Shown: positions 8,745 through 17,475, counted from the first letter of the stretch. The stretch: 64,000 nucleotides of DNA from Cytobacillus kochii (GCF_020171845.1 NZ_JAIVAM010000005.1:186001-250000); one strand, 5' to 3'. Program-made: numbers and translations. The notes: generated by a model not told the origin, from the letters alone.

Positions 8745-10421
8745 TCACCTCTCCTTTAGTGGAAAATCCCCATATATATCTTTTAAAGCAGATGCTACAT
8801 CCTTTACTTGTACAAAGCATTCTAGTACAACTGATTTACCTACTCTATACGCAGCTATAGCTTCTTTAATTGAATCTACTAGTTCATGACAGGATTTTAC
8901 TTGTAGGTGATGCAGATTTGAATGTACACCTATAAGCGCCGATTCCTCTTCATGAATAAAAACGGAAGATGCCCCATTATTTTTATTTTGATAAGCTAAC
9001 CATCCATATCCACCATTATTTAAAACAACATATATGATGGGAATTTTATTCTGTACTACAGTTGAAAGATCGCTTTGGAAAAGAGTAAATGCACCGTCTC
9101 CTACTATAGCCACAACCATTTTTTCTTTTTGAGCTTGGGCAACCCCTACTGCTGCTGCTGCCCCAAATCCTAAGGGCGTTTGTTCGCTAGGAGTAATAGC
9201 ATCCTGACCCGCTTTTAGAGCATGATAAGGATAGAAATAACTCCACATGTCTTGCAAACCATTTTCATGAACAAAAACAACCTCTTTTGGTAAATAACTA
9301 TTTAACACTTTAAGAATGTCAGCAACCCTTAATTGATTATAATGATAAGTTACTGCATCCTTTTCTCTAAAGAGATGATTCTTTAAATTTTCCGTGAATT
9401 CAATCCACTGATATGAATCTTCTCTTGGAATACTAGTCTCCATTAATTTACTTAAAATTTCTTCTGCATCCCCCTGGAGATTGAAACTATCATACAAAAG
9501 ATTGAAACCTTGCTCACTGATATTAATTTGTATCATTTTATTTGCTCTTAGTGAGGCTTCCCAACCGAAAGTAGCTGTTTCTTCGAGTCTACTGCCGACT
9601 GATATAAACAAATCTGATTGTGTGATAAGTCCCATCATATGAGCTGGACAATATAATCCTGCTAAACCACAAAAAAGAGGATCCTCTTCAGAAATCGCAC
9701 CACGTCCTGAGGCTGTTACAAAAATAGGTGCTTTAAGCCATTCCGCAAATGCCTTTAATAGATGTCTATCTCTTCCTCGTTTCGTTCCTCCCCCGTAAAT
9801 GATGATCGGTTTTGTTGATTCTTTAATCATCCTTCTTGCTTTGTTTATATTTTCTACATCTGCAGAAAGCTTTGAATGAATGGTAGGTATATATGAGGAA
9901 ACTTCATTTTTCTGCATCTGTTGAAAACCAATGTCCTCTGGTATTTCTATATATACAGGTCCAGGTGATCCTGATGTGGCAAGAAATATTGCTTTCTTCA
10001 TTACCCAATGAATTGAATCAGCACTCTCCACACGGTGGGCCCACTTTGCTAGAGGAGCCACAACTTCGTATTGATTAGCTTCCTGGAAAGACCTATTAAA
10101 GCCATATTTTTCTGTTTTAGTGCTAGTTGCAATGATTAAAACCGGTGCACATTGTGCATCTGCCTCAAGGACACCCGTCATACAATTCATCATTGCTGGT
10201 CCTTTTCCAACAACACATACACCTAATTGATTCATGGCCAAACTATAACCAGTTGCCATGAACATCGCATTTCTTTGATCCTTAGTTATTAAAAAATCAA
10301 TGTTATTCTTTTTTATTTCTATCATTAGTGCAAGATCATCACTAGGCAAACCAAAAACTTGAGTTACTCCATTGCATTTTAGGGCTTGTGTAATTGCATA
10401 CCACACTGTATTACTAGTCAT
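8745..10421 (-). CDS. thiamine-diphosphate-dependent enzyme (acetolactate synthase / benzoylformate decarboxylase family) with Glu-to-Gln change
   Basis: The protein (558 residues from MTSNTVWYAI) has the three ThDP-enzyme domains: an N-terminal Pyr domain (about 1-170), a central domain (about 190-320) and a C-terminal PP domain with the ThDP/Mg motif GDGAFTLFQ...NNGGYGW. Where the family has the conserved Glu that activates ThDP (as in HEQGA or DERNA), this one has KDQRNAM, with Gln at about residue 49 (codon CAA, 10277-10275). The ATG at 10421 follows GGGAG and overlaps the end of the previous gene by 8 bases. The reaction is unknown: a decarboxylase or carboligase acting on a 2-oxo acid is expected. 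Confidence 0.85.
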   Translation of the reverse strand: MTSNTVWYAITQALKCNGVTQVFGLPSDDLALMIEIKKNNIDFLITKDQRNAMFMATGYSLAMNQLGVCVVGKGPAMMNCMTGVLEADAQCAPVLIIATSTKTEKYGFNRSFQEANQYEVVAPLAKWAHRVESADSIHWVMKKAIFLATSGSPGPVYIEIPEDIGFQQMQKNEVSSYIPTIHSKLSADVENINKARRMIKESTKPIIIYGGGTKRGRDRHLLKAFAEWLKAPIFVTASGRGAISEEDPLFCGLAGLYCPAHMMGLITQSDLFISVGSRLEETATFGWEASLRANKMIQINISEQGFNLLYDSFNLQGDAEEILSKLMETSIPREDSYQWIEFTENLKNHLFREKDAVTYHYNQLRVADILKVLNSYLPKEVVFVHENGLQDMWSYFYPYHALKAGQDAITPSEQTPLGFGAAAAVGVAQAQKEKMVVAIVGDGAFTLFQSDLSTVVQNKIPIIYVVLNNGGYGWLAYQNKNNGASSVFIHEEESALIGVHSNLHHLQVKSCHELVDSIKEAIAAYRVGKSVVLECFVQVKDVASALKDIYGDFPLKER

Positions 10422-11640
10422 GCTTCGACTCCCAATAATCATGGAGGATTTTCGAAAGTAAAATAGGCTTAATGATTAATTGACCTTTATAAGAAACATA
10501 ATTAGCCATCGGTCCATAACCTCCGAACGGGGCATTTCCATCTTCTATATCTAATAAGGTTTTATTTATTGATACCGTATGCCTCTTATGTAATGCATCA
10601 ATTAAATTTTTATTGCAGTCTCCATACACCGTTGCCCCCATCGCTCTCTCAAGAAAATAACCTGTTTTAAAAACTTCCAAGATTTCCTCCTCAGACTTAT
10701 ACATAACCACATTAAAGATAGGAGAAAAGAATTCCGCCATTGGCAAATCATCCTCTATTTTACTTAACAAGATCGTTGGTTCTATTCTTCTTTCACGATA
10801 ATGAATATTACCCCCTGAGTAGATATAGTTACTAAATTGATTTAAATGTACGGCCACAACGTCTATTGCAGATAGGTAGTGAATAGGGCCATAATCCATT
10901 GCTCCGTCCTTATTGCTACCGAATTTGAGTACCTCTAATCTTTGTTTTAACATTGAAACAAATGGATCTTTCAAATGTTCTGGTACATAAATAACATCTG
11001 GACCTAAGCAGTCTTGCCCGGAATTATATGTTCGTATAGAAACAAGGTCATTAATGGATTTTTCTACATCCGCTGATTCAGTTAAGATAAATGGATTGAC
11101 TCCGTGACCAAAGAAAACAAAGAATTGATCTTCTGAAAGTTGGAATTTAATTTCCTCAGCATTTTTATAGGCACCAGTAAAAATGACTAGTTCCGCCTGT
11201 AGAGCTGATTCTTTAATGTACTTTCGATGAGACAATTCTAATAATTGAATAGGCAACTGATGTATTTCTTTTAACAAATTGTGTAGCTGTCTAACTTGTT
11301 CAATAACAAGCCCTGATCCCCTAAATTCAATTTTTTCTACATAAAGCGAAGGGATTAACAAGTAGAGGACATATGAGTATAACAAAACGTTTGATGGCAT
11401 AAATACTGACATACTATTCAATGTTGGTGGCCTATTTTCATTGACCTCTGCAATCGCGCGGGTGAGAGCTTGAATAGATATATTTATTTCATCTTTAGCT
11501 GTATGATAAGGTGAAACCTCTGTCAATATTTCCATCATACATTCTCTGTTTTTTTCGAGATATTCAATTGTACGCTCAATCGCTTCCTTTCTCTCCAGAA
11601 CTAAAGATGGGAAAGGATCAACTATGATAGTGCTATGCAA
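10414..11640 (-). CDS. aldehyde-dehydrogenase-superfamily protein, probable acyl-thioester reductase
   Basis: The 408-residue protein is shorter than typical ALDHs (about 480) and divergent. Recognisable pieces are EFRGSGLV (cofactor region), the active-site cysteine in NSGQDCLGPDV, AEFFSPIFNVV (compare the EEIFGPV motif) and APFGGYG near the C-terminus. The ELGGK motif that carries the general-base Glu of ordinary ALDHs is replaced by FFGHGVNPFI. Loss of that Glu is usual in CoA-acylating ALDHs and acyl-CoA reductases. It may therefore reduce an acyl thioester to an aldehyde. The start is TTG at 11640, seven bases after GGAGG. Confidence 0.7.
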   Translation of the reverse strand: MHSTIIVDPFPSLVLERKEAIERTIEYLEKNRECMMEILTEVSPYHTAKDEINISIQALTRAIAEVNENRPPTLNSMSVFMPSNVLLYSYVLYLLIPSLYVEKIEFRGSGLVIEQVRQLHNLLKEIHQLPIQLLELSHRKYIKESALQAELVIFTGAYKNAEEIKFQLSEDQFFVFFGHGVNPFILTESADVEKSINDLVSIRTYNSGQDCLGPDVIYVPEHLKDPFVSMLKQRLEVLKFGSNKDGAMDYGPIHYLSAIDVVAVHLNQFSNYIYSGGNIHYRERRIEPTILLSKIEDDLPMAEFFSPIFNVVMYKSEEEILEVFKTGYFLERAMGATVYGDCNKNLIDALHKRHTVSINKTLLDIEDGNAPFGGYGPMANYVSYKGQLIIKPILLSKILHDYWESKHD

Positions 11641-13058
11641 TTTGAATCCTCCTCTCTATTTTGATTCCATTGTGATGCAAGTTTTTGTAATCCAACCTGA
11701 TCAACCTTTCCATTTAACAAGTATGGAAATTCCTTTAACACTAAGATTTTATTAGGCTGATAGAATGGATCTATATGTGTATAAATATTTCGTTTAATTT
11801 CAGCTATATTTGCAGGATCTTCCTCTATAAAGATAAGTACATATGAATCTTTCTTTTCGTCCTTAAAGGAAAAGACCTTCCCTCTATATCCCAAAGAATC
11901 AAATATTTCTTTTTCAATTGTTGCTGGGTATATGAGATAACCTTTCCTTAGGAACCCCTCCCCTTTTCGTCCAACTACATAAAGATGCTGATCTGGTGTC
12001 ATATATCCCAAATCACTTGTACGGTACCATCCATCTAAAAAGGCTCTTTCTGTTTCTTTCTTTAAACCAAGGTATCCTTCCATTAATCCTGGGCTTTTTA
12101 TTAACACTTCACCAATGTTTCCAGCTTGAGCTTCTTTTCCATATTCATCCATTATCATTATTCTTACACCCTCTAAAGCTTTACCGCAGCCTTTCTCGTT
12201 ACCTGTATTTAAAGCTATATTTCCTGCTTCAGATAGACCATAGCCGTCAAGCAAGGGCCTGCCTACATAACCTTCAAAATCAGCAGCTAATTTAGCCGAT
12301 AATGGAGAACCTCCAATACACCACAATCTAACACTTGATCTTTTTAAATCATTTCTAACCTCTTGCCTTTTTTCCATTAGCTGTATTAAAACATGATACG
12401 TAGAAGGAATAGCATCAACAACCGTTACTTTGTAATCAGAAATAGCCTTTAGAATTTTCCTTACTTTCTTGTAGTCACATAAGACCAAATGACAATCCAT
12501 CATCCACCAAATGAACACCAAAGATAATCCGTAAAAATGGGAAAAAGGGATAACCGGTAATAATATGTCGTTTCGAAGGTAGCACATGCTTTTCATCGTA
12601 CTTTCTAAATTGATAAACATGGACTGCCCAGACTTAATTATTGCTTTGGATTGGCCCGTTGAACCTGATGTATATAGGATTAGTGCATCCTTTCTCGATT
12701 TCCATTTTTCTATATTTAGTTTAAATTCTATATACGATATTTCATCTGGTGAGGCCAATGGCTTTATACTTATTGTATTCACGATAGGCAAATCACGATC
12801 TATTAAGCAAATCTTTGCATTGGTTTCTTCCATAACTCTCTTAATTTTTTGTTCCCCTACCTGACCATCTAGAAGTATAATGGAGCAGTCTAAATGGATT
12901 AGCGAAAATAGGGTAACAATAAACTCATAAGAATTTTCTGCGGAAATTACAACTCGATCTCCACTGGAGATACTGTGAAAAGATAAACTTTCGATAGATT
13001 GTCTTATATCATGGAAGAGTATTTGTTTTGTATAGGATCCACTCTCTGTAAATATCAT
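11622..13058 (-). CDS. acyl-AMP ligase (AMP-binding superfamily)
   Basis: The 478-residue protein has the adenylation core motifs ILYTSGSTGQSKAI, DGYGLSEAGN, WYRTSDLG and GRKGEGFLRKGYLIYP, and a C-terminal lysine in LLNGKVDQ. The PFSHFYGLSLV segment resembles acyl-CoA synthetases more than NRPS A domains. It should adenylate a carboxylic acid and load it on CoA or on the nearby ACP. Its end overlaps the start of the ALDH-like gene by 19 bases. The substrate cannot be read from the sequence. Confidence 0.87.
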   Translation of the reverse strand: MIFTESGSYTKQILFHDIRQSIESLSFHSISSGDRVVISAENSYEFIVTLFSLIHLDCSIILLDGQVGEQKIKRVMEETNAKICLIDRDLPIVNTISIKPLASPDEISYIEFKLNIEKWKSRKDALILYTSGSTGQSKAIIKSGQSMFINLESTMKSMCYLRNDILLPVIPFSHFYGLSLVFIWWMMDCHLVLCDYKKVRKILKAISDYKVTVVDAIPSTYHVLIQLMEKRQEVRNDLKRSSVRLWCIGGSPLSAKLAADFEGYVGRPLLDGYGLSEAGNIALNTGNEKGCGKALEGVRIMIMDEYGKEAQAGNIGEVLIKSPGLMEGYLGLKKETERAFLDGWYRTSDLGYMTPDQHLYVVGRKGEGFLRKGYLIYPATIEKEIFDSLGYRGKVFSFKDEKKDSYVLIFIEEDPANIAEIKRNIYTHIDPFYQPNKILVLKEFPYLLNGKVDQVGLQKLASQWNQNREEDSNCIALS

Positions 13059-13071
13059 TTTATTCCGTCCT

Positions 13072-13980
13072 TTAATGGGTCACTGCCTGTTTAATTATCG
13101 AATCAGGATCAACCTTAATGGTCTTAATTTTATTTTTCAGAAGTTGGTAAAATAAATTTTTAGGACCTACAACATATACCTCTTTGATTCCGAGAGATTC
13201 CATCTGTTTAGTTACTAAGTCCCAACGTACAGGGAGGTCATATCCTTCCGACATCATCACTTTTAATTGCTCTGACTGATTAATTAATCTTCCATCTACA
13301 TCCGAGATGATGGGTAGAGTAGGCGGCTTAAATTGAACATTAGCAAAAACTTCCCTTTCTACATCTAGTCGTAAAGGAGTTAATATCTCACTATGGATGG
13401 GATGTCCCATAGTATGAAGAGAAAAACACTTTGGCTTATTATTCAAGGTTCTTTTTAATAGATCAATTGTAGAAGCGCTACCGCAAAAACACATTACACT
13501 CTCCATATTTCCAACCAATTCTAAAAAGTGCCCTTTCGACTTGAAATCCTCAATGATTTTATTGGACTCATTCAATGAAAGATTATAAACAAAGTGAGTT
13601 TTGAAATCCCCCAGCCGTTCATACCATTCACCTGATAATTTATTGGATTCTTTTGTTATCCACACAGCTTCTTTATAAGAAATGCTTTTCACGTAAATCG
13701 CTGCAACAATTCCACCAAAACTCGGACCAATGACCACTTGAGGAGAAAGGCGATATTCCTCATAGAAATGGTCTAACATTGCCATTGTATTGGCAAGGAA
13801 GGCACATTCCATAATTACGTAATCTTTATCTCCTACATTTTTGAAAGCCTCAGTCAATGAAAAACCTAAAACCTCACTCGCCTCTTCAAATCTTCTTTTT
13901 GAAAATGGGCTATTTTGCATAAAAGTTTTAATATCTTCGTAGTATGATGGTGCTAAACCGGGAAATACTAGACCTATCAT
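13072..13980 (-). CDS. FabD-like acyltransferase homologue 1 (GPSFG active site)
   Basis: The 302-residue protein has the malonyl-CoA:ACP transacylase fold: start MIGLVFPGLAPSY, nucleophile serine in VIGPSFGGIVAA, catalytic His in MGHPIHSEIL, and a C-terminal VYVVGPKN. The usual GHSxG is GPSFG. In an ungapped alignment to E. coli FabD, the position of Arg117, which binds the malonyl carboxylate, is Ser. An acyl group other than malonyl, or a hydrolase role, is possible. The ribosome site is GGAGG seven bases before the ATG. A second copy precedes it. Confidence 0.85.
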   Translation of the reverse strand: MIGLVFPGLAPSYYEDIKTFMQNSPFSKRRFEEASEVLGFSLTEAFKNVGDKDYVIMECAFLANTMAMLDHFYEEYRLSPQVVIGPSFGGIVAAIYVKSISYKEAVWITKESNKLSGEWYERLGDFKTHFVYNLSLNESNKIIEDFKSKGHFLELVGNMESVMCFCGSASTIDLLKRTLNNKPKCFSLHTMGHPIHSEILTPLRLDVEREVFANVQFKPPTLPIISDVDGRLINQSEQLKVMMSEGYDLPVRWDLVTKQMESLGIKEVYVVGPKNLFYQLLKNKIKTIKVDPDSIIKQAVTH

Positions 13981-13983
13981 CTT

Positions 13984-14946
13984 TTAACCTCCAATAGACG
14001 AACTACTTCTTGTACAGATTTTATTGATCTCCTCCGCCACAAGATATGATTCCACTTCAAAATCAATATCCGTAAATTGTAGTGATTTGGCTACAAAATT
14101 CCCAGGGCCTACCACAATCAACTTTTGCACATTATTTTCTGCTAAAAACTTTAGCGATTGATACCATTGAACAGGTTTGGTGTACTGATTAACCAACTCA
14201 TTCGCTATCTCTTTCCCGGTATATAAGGGCGTGGCAGTTACGTTACTAACCAAAGGTTTAATGGGATTCACCGGCTTGATCATGGGCATGAATTCATTCT
14301 CAAATCTCTCTTTGACAGATTGAAGAAGAGAACAATGACCTGGTGGTCCATAAGGAATTGTAATTCCAAGGCCCCCAAGTGGTGATATTTTGCTACTTAG
14401 CTCCTCAAGACTTTTGGTATCTCCATTAACAATCATTTGATTGGAAGTTCCGTACATACATGGTTCTAGCGTACAGCCTTTATTACGTAATTCAGCAATA
14501 TGGTAATCCAGTACCTCGGTATCAATGTTGTAGAAGAAATAAACTCCATTGCCCTTATTACTCTTCTCCTCAGCCTCCATTAAGCACATAGCTTGAATCA
14601 TTTTAACAGTATCTGTAAAATCTAGACTTCCACTACAATGAATAGCATTTACTTGGCCTAGACTTGGACCTAAATAAAAATCTGGCTGACTAATTTCATT
14701 TCTAATCAGCTTATATAAAGCTGAACTGATTGTTACAATGCTCGTTCGGGCAATATCCCCACGATTTGTCATGGCCTCATTTTCTAAAAAAAAACTTTTT
14801 GCTAAGTCTATACCGATAATGTCACTTGCTTGTTCAAACTGTTCTCTTACTATAGGGAAACAATCATATAAATTTTTGAAATCGCCCTTTTTAAGTTTCA
14901 TTAAAGGGGGAAACAATATGGCTGTTCTCAATTTTTCTACCTCCAT
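13984..14946 (-). CDS. FabD-like acyltransferase homologue 2 (GPSLG active site)
   Basis: The 320-residue protein is a diverged paralogue of the next gene: TAILFPPLMKL start, nucleophile serine in YLGPSLGQVNAI, catalytic His in GPPGHCSLLQ, and LIVVGPGNFVAKSL. As in its neighbour, His before the serine is Pro, and the FabD Arg117 position is not Arg (Met here). The ATG at 14946 is used here, but the in-frame TTG at 14931 has a better-placed GGAGG and may be the true start. Paired free-standing acyltransferases are common in trans-AT polyketide systems, although no modular PKS is present. Confidence 0.82.
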   Translation of the reverse strand: MEVEKLRTAILFPPLMKLKKGDFKNLYDCFPIVREQFEQASDIIGIDLAKSFFLENEAMTNRGDIARTSIVTISSALYKLIRNEISQPDFYLGPSLGQVNAIHCSGSLDFTDTVKMIQAMCLMEAEEKSNKGNGVYFFYNIDTEVLDYHIAELRNKGCTLEPCMYGTSNQMIVNGDTKSLEELSSKISPLGGLGITIPYGPPGHCSLLQSVKERFENEFMPMIKPVNPIKPLVSNVTATPLYTGKEIANELVNQYTKPVQWYQSLKFLAENNVQKLIVVGPGNFVAKSLQFTDIDFEVESYLVAEEINKICTRSSSSIGG

Positions 14947-14950
14947 CCAT

Positions 14951-15700
14951 TCACATTAGTCCTCCATCAACGACTAATGTTTGCCCCGTGATATAACTTG
15001 ATTTGTCTGAAGCAAGAAATGATACAGCTTCAGCAACTTCTTTTGCAGTCCCTAATCTGCCCATGGCGATTTTCTTTCGAAACTCAGTCATCTGCTTTTC
15101 TGGAATTCGATCTACCATTCCAGTTTCTTCAATATATCCTGGAGCAACTGCATTCACCCTGACATTATAAGGGGCATACTCCTTTCCAAGTGAACGTGTT
15201 AAACCAATTACACCCGCTTTACTTGCGCTATATGCACTTAGTCGTTCTATTCCTACCAACCCTGAAAGGGATGATATATTAATAATTGAACCGCTTTGTG
15301 CTAACAACATGTGAAAAGAAACGGCATGAATGCAATTAATTGTTCCCATAATGTTGGTGTCCACAATCTCTTTCCACATCTCTACCGGGTTACTTGGAAT
15401 TAATGCACCACCAAAACTGATTCCCGCGTTATTAACAAGTACATCAATTCGCTTATGCGTGGATATTATATTTTGAAAAACATTTTTGACCATTTCAATA
15501 TCATTGACATCCAGTTTTTCAAAAAACACACGCTCATGACCCGTTTCTTTTTTTATCTCCTCAACTACTTGTTTGATTTCTGATAAAGAAGATCGATATA
15601 GCATGATTACAGTTGCACCTAATTCAGTAAAATGCTTTGACATACTTTTTCCTATTCCTTTTGAAGCTCCTGTTATGACTACTACCTTTTCACTCCACAT
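14951..15700 (-). CDS. SDR-family 3-oxoacyl-ACP reductase (FabG-like)
   Basis: The 249-residue protein has the classical short-chain dehydrogenase motifs: TGASKGIG for NAD(P) binding, NNAG, the Ser of NISSLSG, YSASK with catalytic Tyr and Lys, and the FabG-type C-terminus [14 protein letters not shown]. It should reduce a 3-oxoacyl chain on the ACP. The ATG at 15700 is preferred over the in-frame GTG at 15712; it lies inside the end of the GNAT gene, 11 bases before that gene's stop, so translation is probably coupled. Confidence 0.9.
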   Translation of the reverse strand: MWSEKVVVITGASKGIGKSMSKHFTELGATVIMLYRSSLSEIKQVVEEIKKETGHERVFFEKLDVNDIEMVKNVFQNIISTHKRIDVLVNNAGISFGGALIPSNPVEMWKEIVDTNIMGTINCIHAVSFHMLLAQSGSIINISSLSGLVGIERLSAYSASKAGVIGLTRSLGKEYAPYNVRVNAVAPGYIEETGMVDRIPEKQMTEFRKKIAMGRLGTAKEVAEAVSFLASDKSSYITGQTLVVDGGLM

Positions 15701-16340
15701 TAACACCAACACCTTTTACCAAACTTGGAAAGCACTCATCCTTCCATTGATGATTGAGATATTCATATAATTCTTTTCTAGTTTTCTCCTTTTCACTTTT
15801 GGGGATCATATCCTCTGGCAGATTCCCCTCATCCTGAGAGTAATATTCCTCCCTCAAAATAGAAGAAACCACAGCATCATGATACTCTCCATCTAAGAAG
15901 AAATAGTCACGTAGCACCCCTTCTATTGTGACTTTATTTTTTATTAGAAAACGAATAGTCCTCAAGTTGTATAAACCATTAATGAATTGAACTTTGTGAG
16001 CATTTTTAAAATGAAATAAATAATCTAAGATCAATAATGAGGCTTCTGCCCCGTAACCCATATCCCATAAATCGGGATTTCCTATTACACCACCAAGTAA
16101 ATAACTTCCTTCATACTTCTGAGGCTGCCAGGAAATAAATCCTATCTTTTCATTGTCATGTGTAAGCACTGTGGCATAATTTGTATTCCCTGTTCTAATA
16201 TCAGCCTTAATGTCCTCCAATGTGGCAAAGTCTTGGGCTCCTCTCGCCAATGCACTTACTTTTGATGGACAAACCCATTTTGAGAACAACTTAAAATCTT
16301 CTTCTTCAAGAGCCTGTAGTTTAACAAAATTACCTTTCAT
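15690..16340 (-). CDS. GNAT-family N-acetyltransferase (RimJ/RimL-like)
   Basis: The 216-residue protein has the RimJ/L layout: [11 protein letters not shown] at the start, [22 protein letters not shown] as the acetyl-CoA loop, and [11 protein letters not shown] with [21 protein letters not shown] at the end. A Glu/Lys-rich tail of about 45 residues follows the domain. It is the first gene of operon 1, just after the site B promoter, with AGGAGGAAATT before the ATG. It could acylate an amine of the product or give self-protection; the sequence does not tell which. Confidence 0.85.
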   Translation of the reverse strand: MKGNFVKLQALEEEDFKLFSKWVCPSKVSALARGAQDFATLEDIKADIRTGNTNYATVLTHDNEKIGFISWQPQKYEGSYLLGGVIGNPDLWDMGYGAEASLLILDYLFHFKNAHKVQFINGLYNLRTIRFLIKNKVTIEGVLRDYFFLDGEYHDAVVSSILREEYYSQDEGNLPEDMIPKSEKEKTRKELYEYLNHQWKDECFPSLVKGVGVNVE

Positions 16341-16370
16341 AATTTCCTCCTATTTGTATTTATTAAGCTC

Positions 16371-16414
16371 ATCATAAAATAGGAGTGGGTCAAAAGAACC
16401 CGTAAATCACGCAA
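16371..16414 (-). promoter_or_regulatory. promoter of biosynthetic operon 1 with TTGCGT box (site B)
   Basis: On the minus strand TTGCGT (16414-16409) lies exactly 32 bases before TATGAT (16376-16371). The box continues TTGCGTGATTTACGG, matching site D (TTGCGTAAAATACGG) at both ends and forming a CGT-N5-ACG dyad. The leader to the ATG at 16340 is about 25 bases and holds AGGAGG. Confidence 0.72.
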
Positions 16415-16486
16415 ATGTAAGTCGTCTTCTTACATTCTCCTATCTTAGTTCTGTGTTACTAGTTGGGATGTGTATACTGTATAAAT

Positions 16487-16509
16487 AAAGTGGAGGTGAA
16501 CCTCACTTT
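16487..16509 (-). terminator. possible second terminator behind the LuxR gene
   Basis: AAAGTG-g-AGGT pairs with ACCTCACTTT across a tight loop, with one bulged base. On the minus strand it is followed by ATTTATA. Together with the stronger hairpin at 16544 it would insulate operon 1 from the LuxR transcript. Weak by itself. Confidence 0.45.
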
Positions 16510-16543
16510 TGAACTATTTCCCTCTATTTTTTCCATAAAAAAA

Positions 16544-16564
16544 AGTCTGACATTTGGTCAGACT
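16544..16564 (-). terminator. terminator after the LuxR-type gene
   Basis: AGTCTGAC (16544-16551) and GTCAGACT (16557-16564) form a perfect 8-base stem with a 5-base loop directly after the stop codon. On the minus strand it runs into a stretch of eight T. Confidence 0.93.
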
Positions 16565-17236
16565 CTATGCATATACCGTTTGAACTTTTCTTATACTTAT
16601 TGATTGATTCTGCAATAGTATGGCCTTCGTCATCTTAACCGCCAGACCCACTCTTGAGTTTACTTTTAATTTTTGCATACTAGATGTAATATAGTATTCA
16701 ACTGTCCGCTTACTTAAATACAAAGTATCTGCGATTTGTTGATTGGTTTTATCATTTATTAACTCTTCTACGACTTTTAACTCCATTTCAGTTAAAATCG
16801 TAGGTATATACTTCAACTCTTCGTCAAGATCAAACGGAATTTTATTAGCCATTAAAGGAAAGATATATTGCTTTAATGCTGTCGAAAAGTAAAAGCCGCC
16901 CTTTTCTATCATTTCAATAGCAAAATGTATCTCTTCTGGTTTTTCCTTTGAAACGATTCCTTGGACATTACTTACAACAGAGATTAAATGCTGCTCCCTT
17001 TTTCCAATTAATACAATGCTAGGAACTTTATTTTCTAGAAGACTGTCTATATAAATGCTTTTAACTTTATTAATAATTGCCAAGGAGAATCCCTTTAAAA
17101 ATAGTGGATCTTGTAAAAGATTTTCATTGTTTAAGTAATGAAGCTGATATTTGTCCTTATTCAATAATACGGAATGTATCGAGCCTTTTTTGAACGCCTT
17201 CTCTTTCCCCACAATCAAAACTTTTTTAGGCTTCAT
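16565..17236 (-). CDS. LuxR/NarL-type regulator with degenerate receiver domain
   Basis: The 223-residue protein ends in a clear LuxR helix-turn-helix (about residues 148-205): LTEMELKVVEELINDKTN, IADTLYLSKRTVEYYI, MQKLKVNSRVGLAV. The N-terminal 120 residues start KKVLIVGKEKAF like a CheY receiver, but the acidic pocket and phosphorylatable Asp are absent (LAIINKV at the expected place). It is probably phosphorylation-independent. It starts 11 bases after the pro-peptide gene, whose TAG stop is part of its TAGGAG ribosome site, so both genes share one message. It is a likely second-tier regulator of the cluster. Confidence 0.87.
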   Translation of the reverse strand: MKPKKVLIVGKEKAFKKGSIHSVLLNKDKYQLHYLNNENLLQDPLFLKGFSLAIINKVKSIYIDSLLENKVPSIVLIGKREQHLISVVSNVQGIVSKEKPEEIHFAIEMIEKGGFYFSTALKQYIFPLMANKIPFDLDEELKYIPTILTEMELKVVEELINDKTNQQIADTLYLSKRTVEYYITSSMQKLKVNSRVGLAVKMTKAILLQNQSISIRKVQTVYA

Positions 17237-17247
17237 AACTTTTTCTC

Positions 17248-17397
17248 CTAGTGATGGCCTGGGATAGGTTTATCTTCGAATATACCTATACCGATGTTAT
17301 CAGCACCATTACTTTGTACTACTTCAGATTTAATCACTCCATTAAATACGCCTATAGTAAGTAGTAAACCAACAATAAATTTATTTAGGACTTTCAT
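17248..17397 (-). CDS. secreted pro-peptide, candidate RRNPP quorum-sensing signal
   Basis: A 49-codon gene starts MKVLNKFIVGLLLTIGVFNG, with an N-terminal Lys and a hydrophobic core of a Sec signal, then a polar region (EVVQSNGADNIGIG) and the C-terminus IFEDKPIPGHH. The ribosome site AAAGGAGGGG fixes the ATG at 17397; a longer upstream frame crosses the promoter and is rejected. Size, layout and divergent position beside an RRNPP regulator match PapR and NprX pro-peptides of Bacillus. The mature signal would be the last five to eight residues or so, re-imported by an oligopeptide permease. This is inference from layout, not homology. Confidence 0.75.
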   Translation of the reverse strand: MKVLNKFIVGLLLTIGVFNGVIKSEVVQSNGADNIGIGIFEDKPIPGHH

Positions 17398-17431
17398 CCT
17401 CTTTTTCCCCTCCTTTTGATTATCTAATACC

Positions 17432-17475
17432 ATTATCACCCAAAAATTTGTTAAAATGTATATGTATTTACGCAA
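17432..17475 (-). promoter_or_regulatory. promoter of the pro-peptide/LuxR genes with TTGCGT box (site C)
   Basis: On the minus strand TTGCGT (17475-17470) lies exactly 32 bases before GATAAT (17437-17432), which has TG just upstream (extended -10). The box reads ATTGCGTAAATAC. It lies 35 bases upstream of the divergent regulator start, so bound protein could also affect that gene. Confidence 0.72.

Noticed and set aside
17398-17475. Longer pro-peptide reading frame from ATG 17475
   Set aside because: It would run through the box, the -10 element and the ribosome site; the ATG at 17397 has a strong ribosome site and a proper signal peptide.
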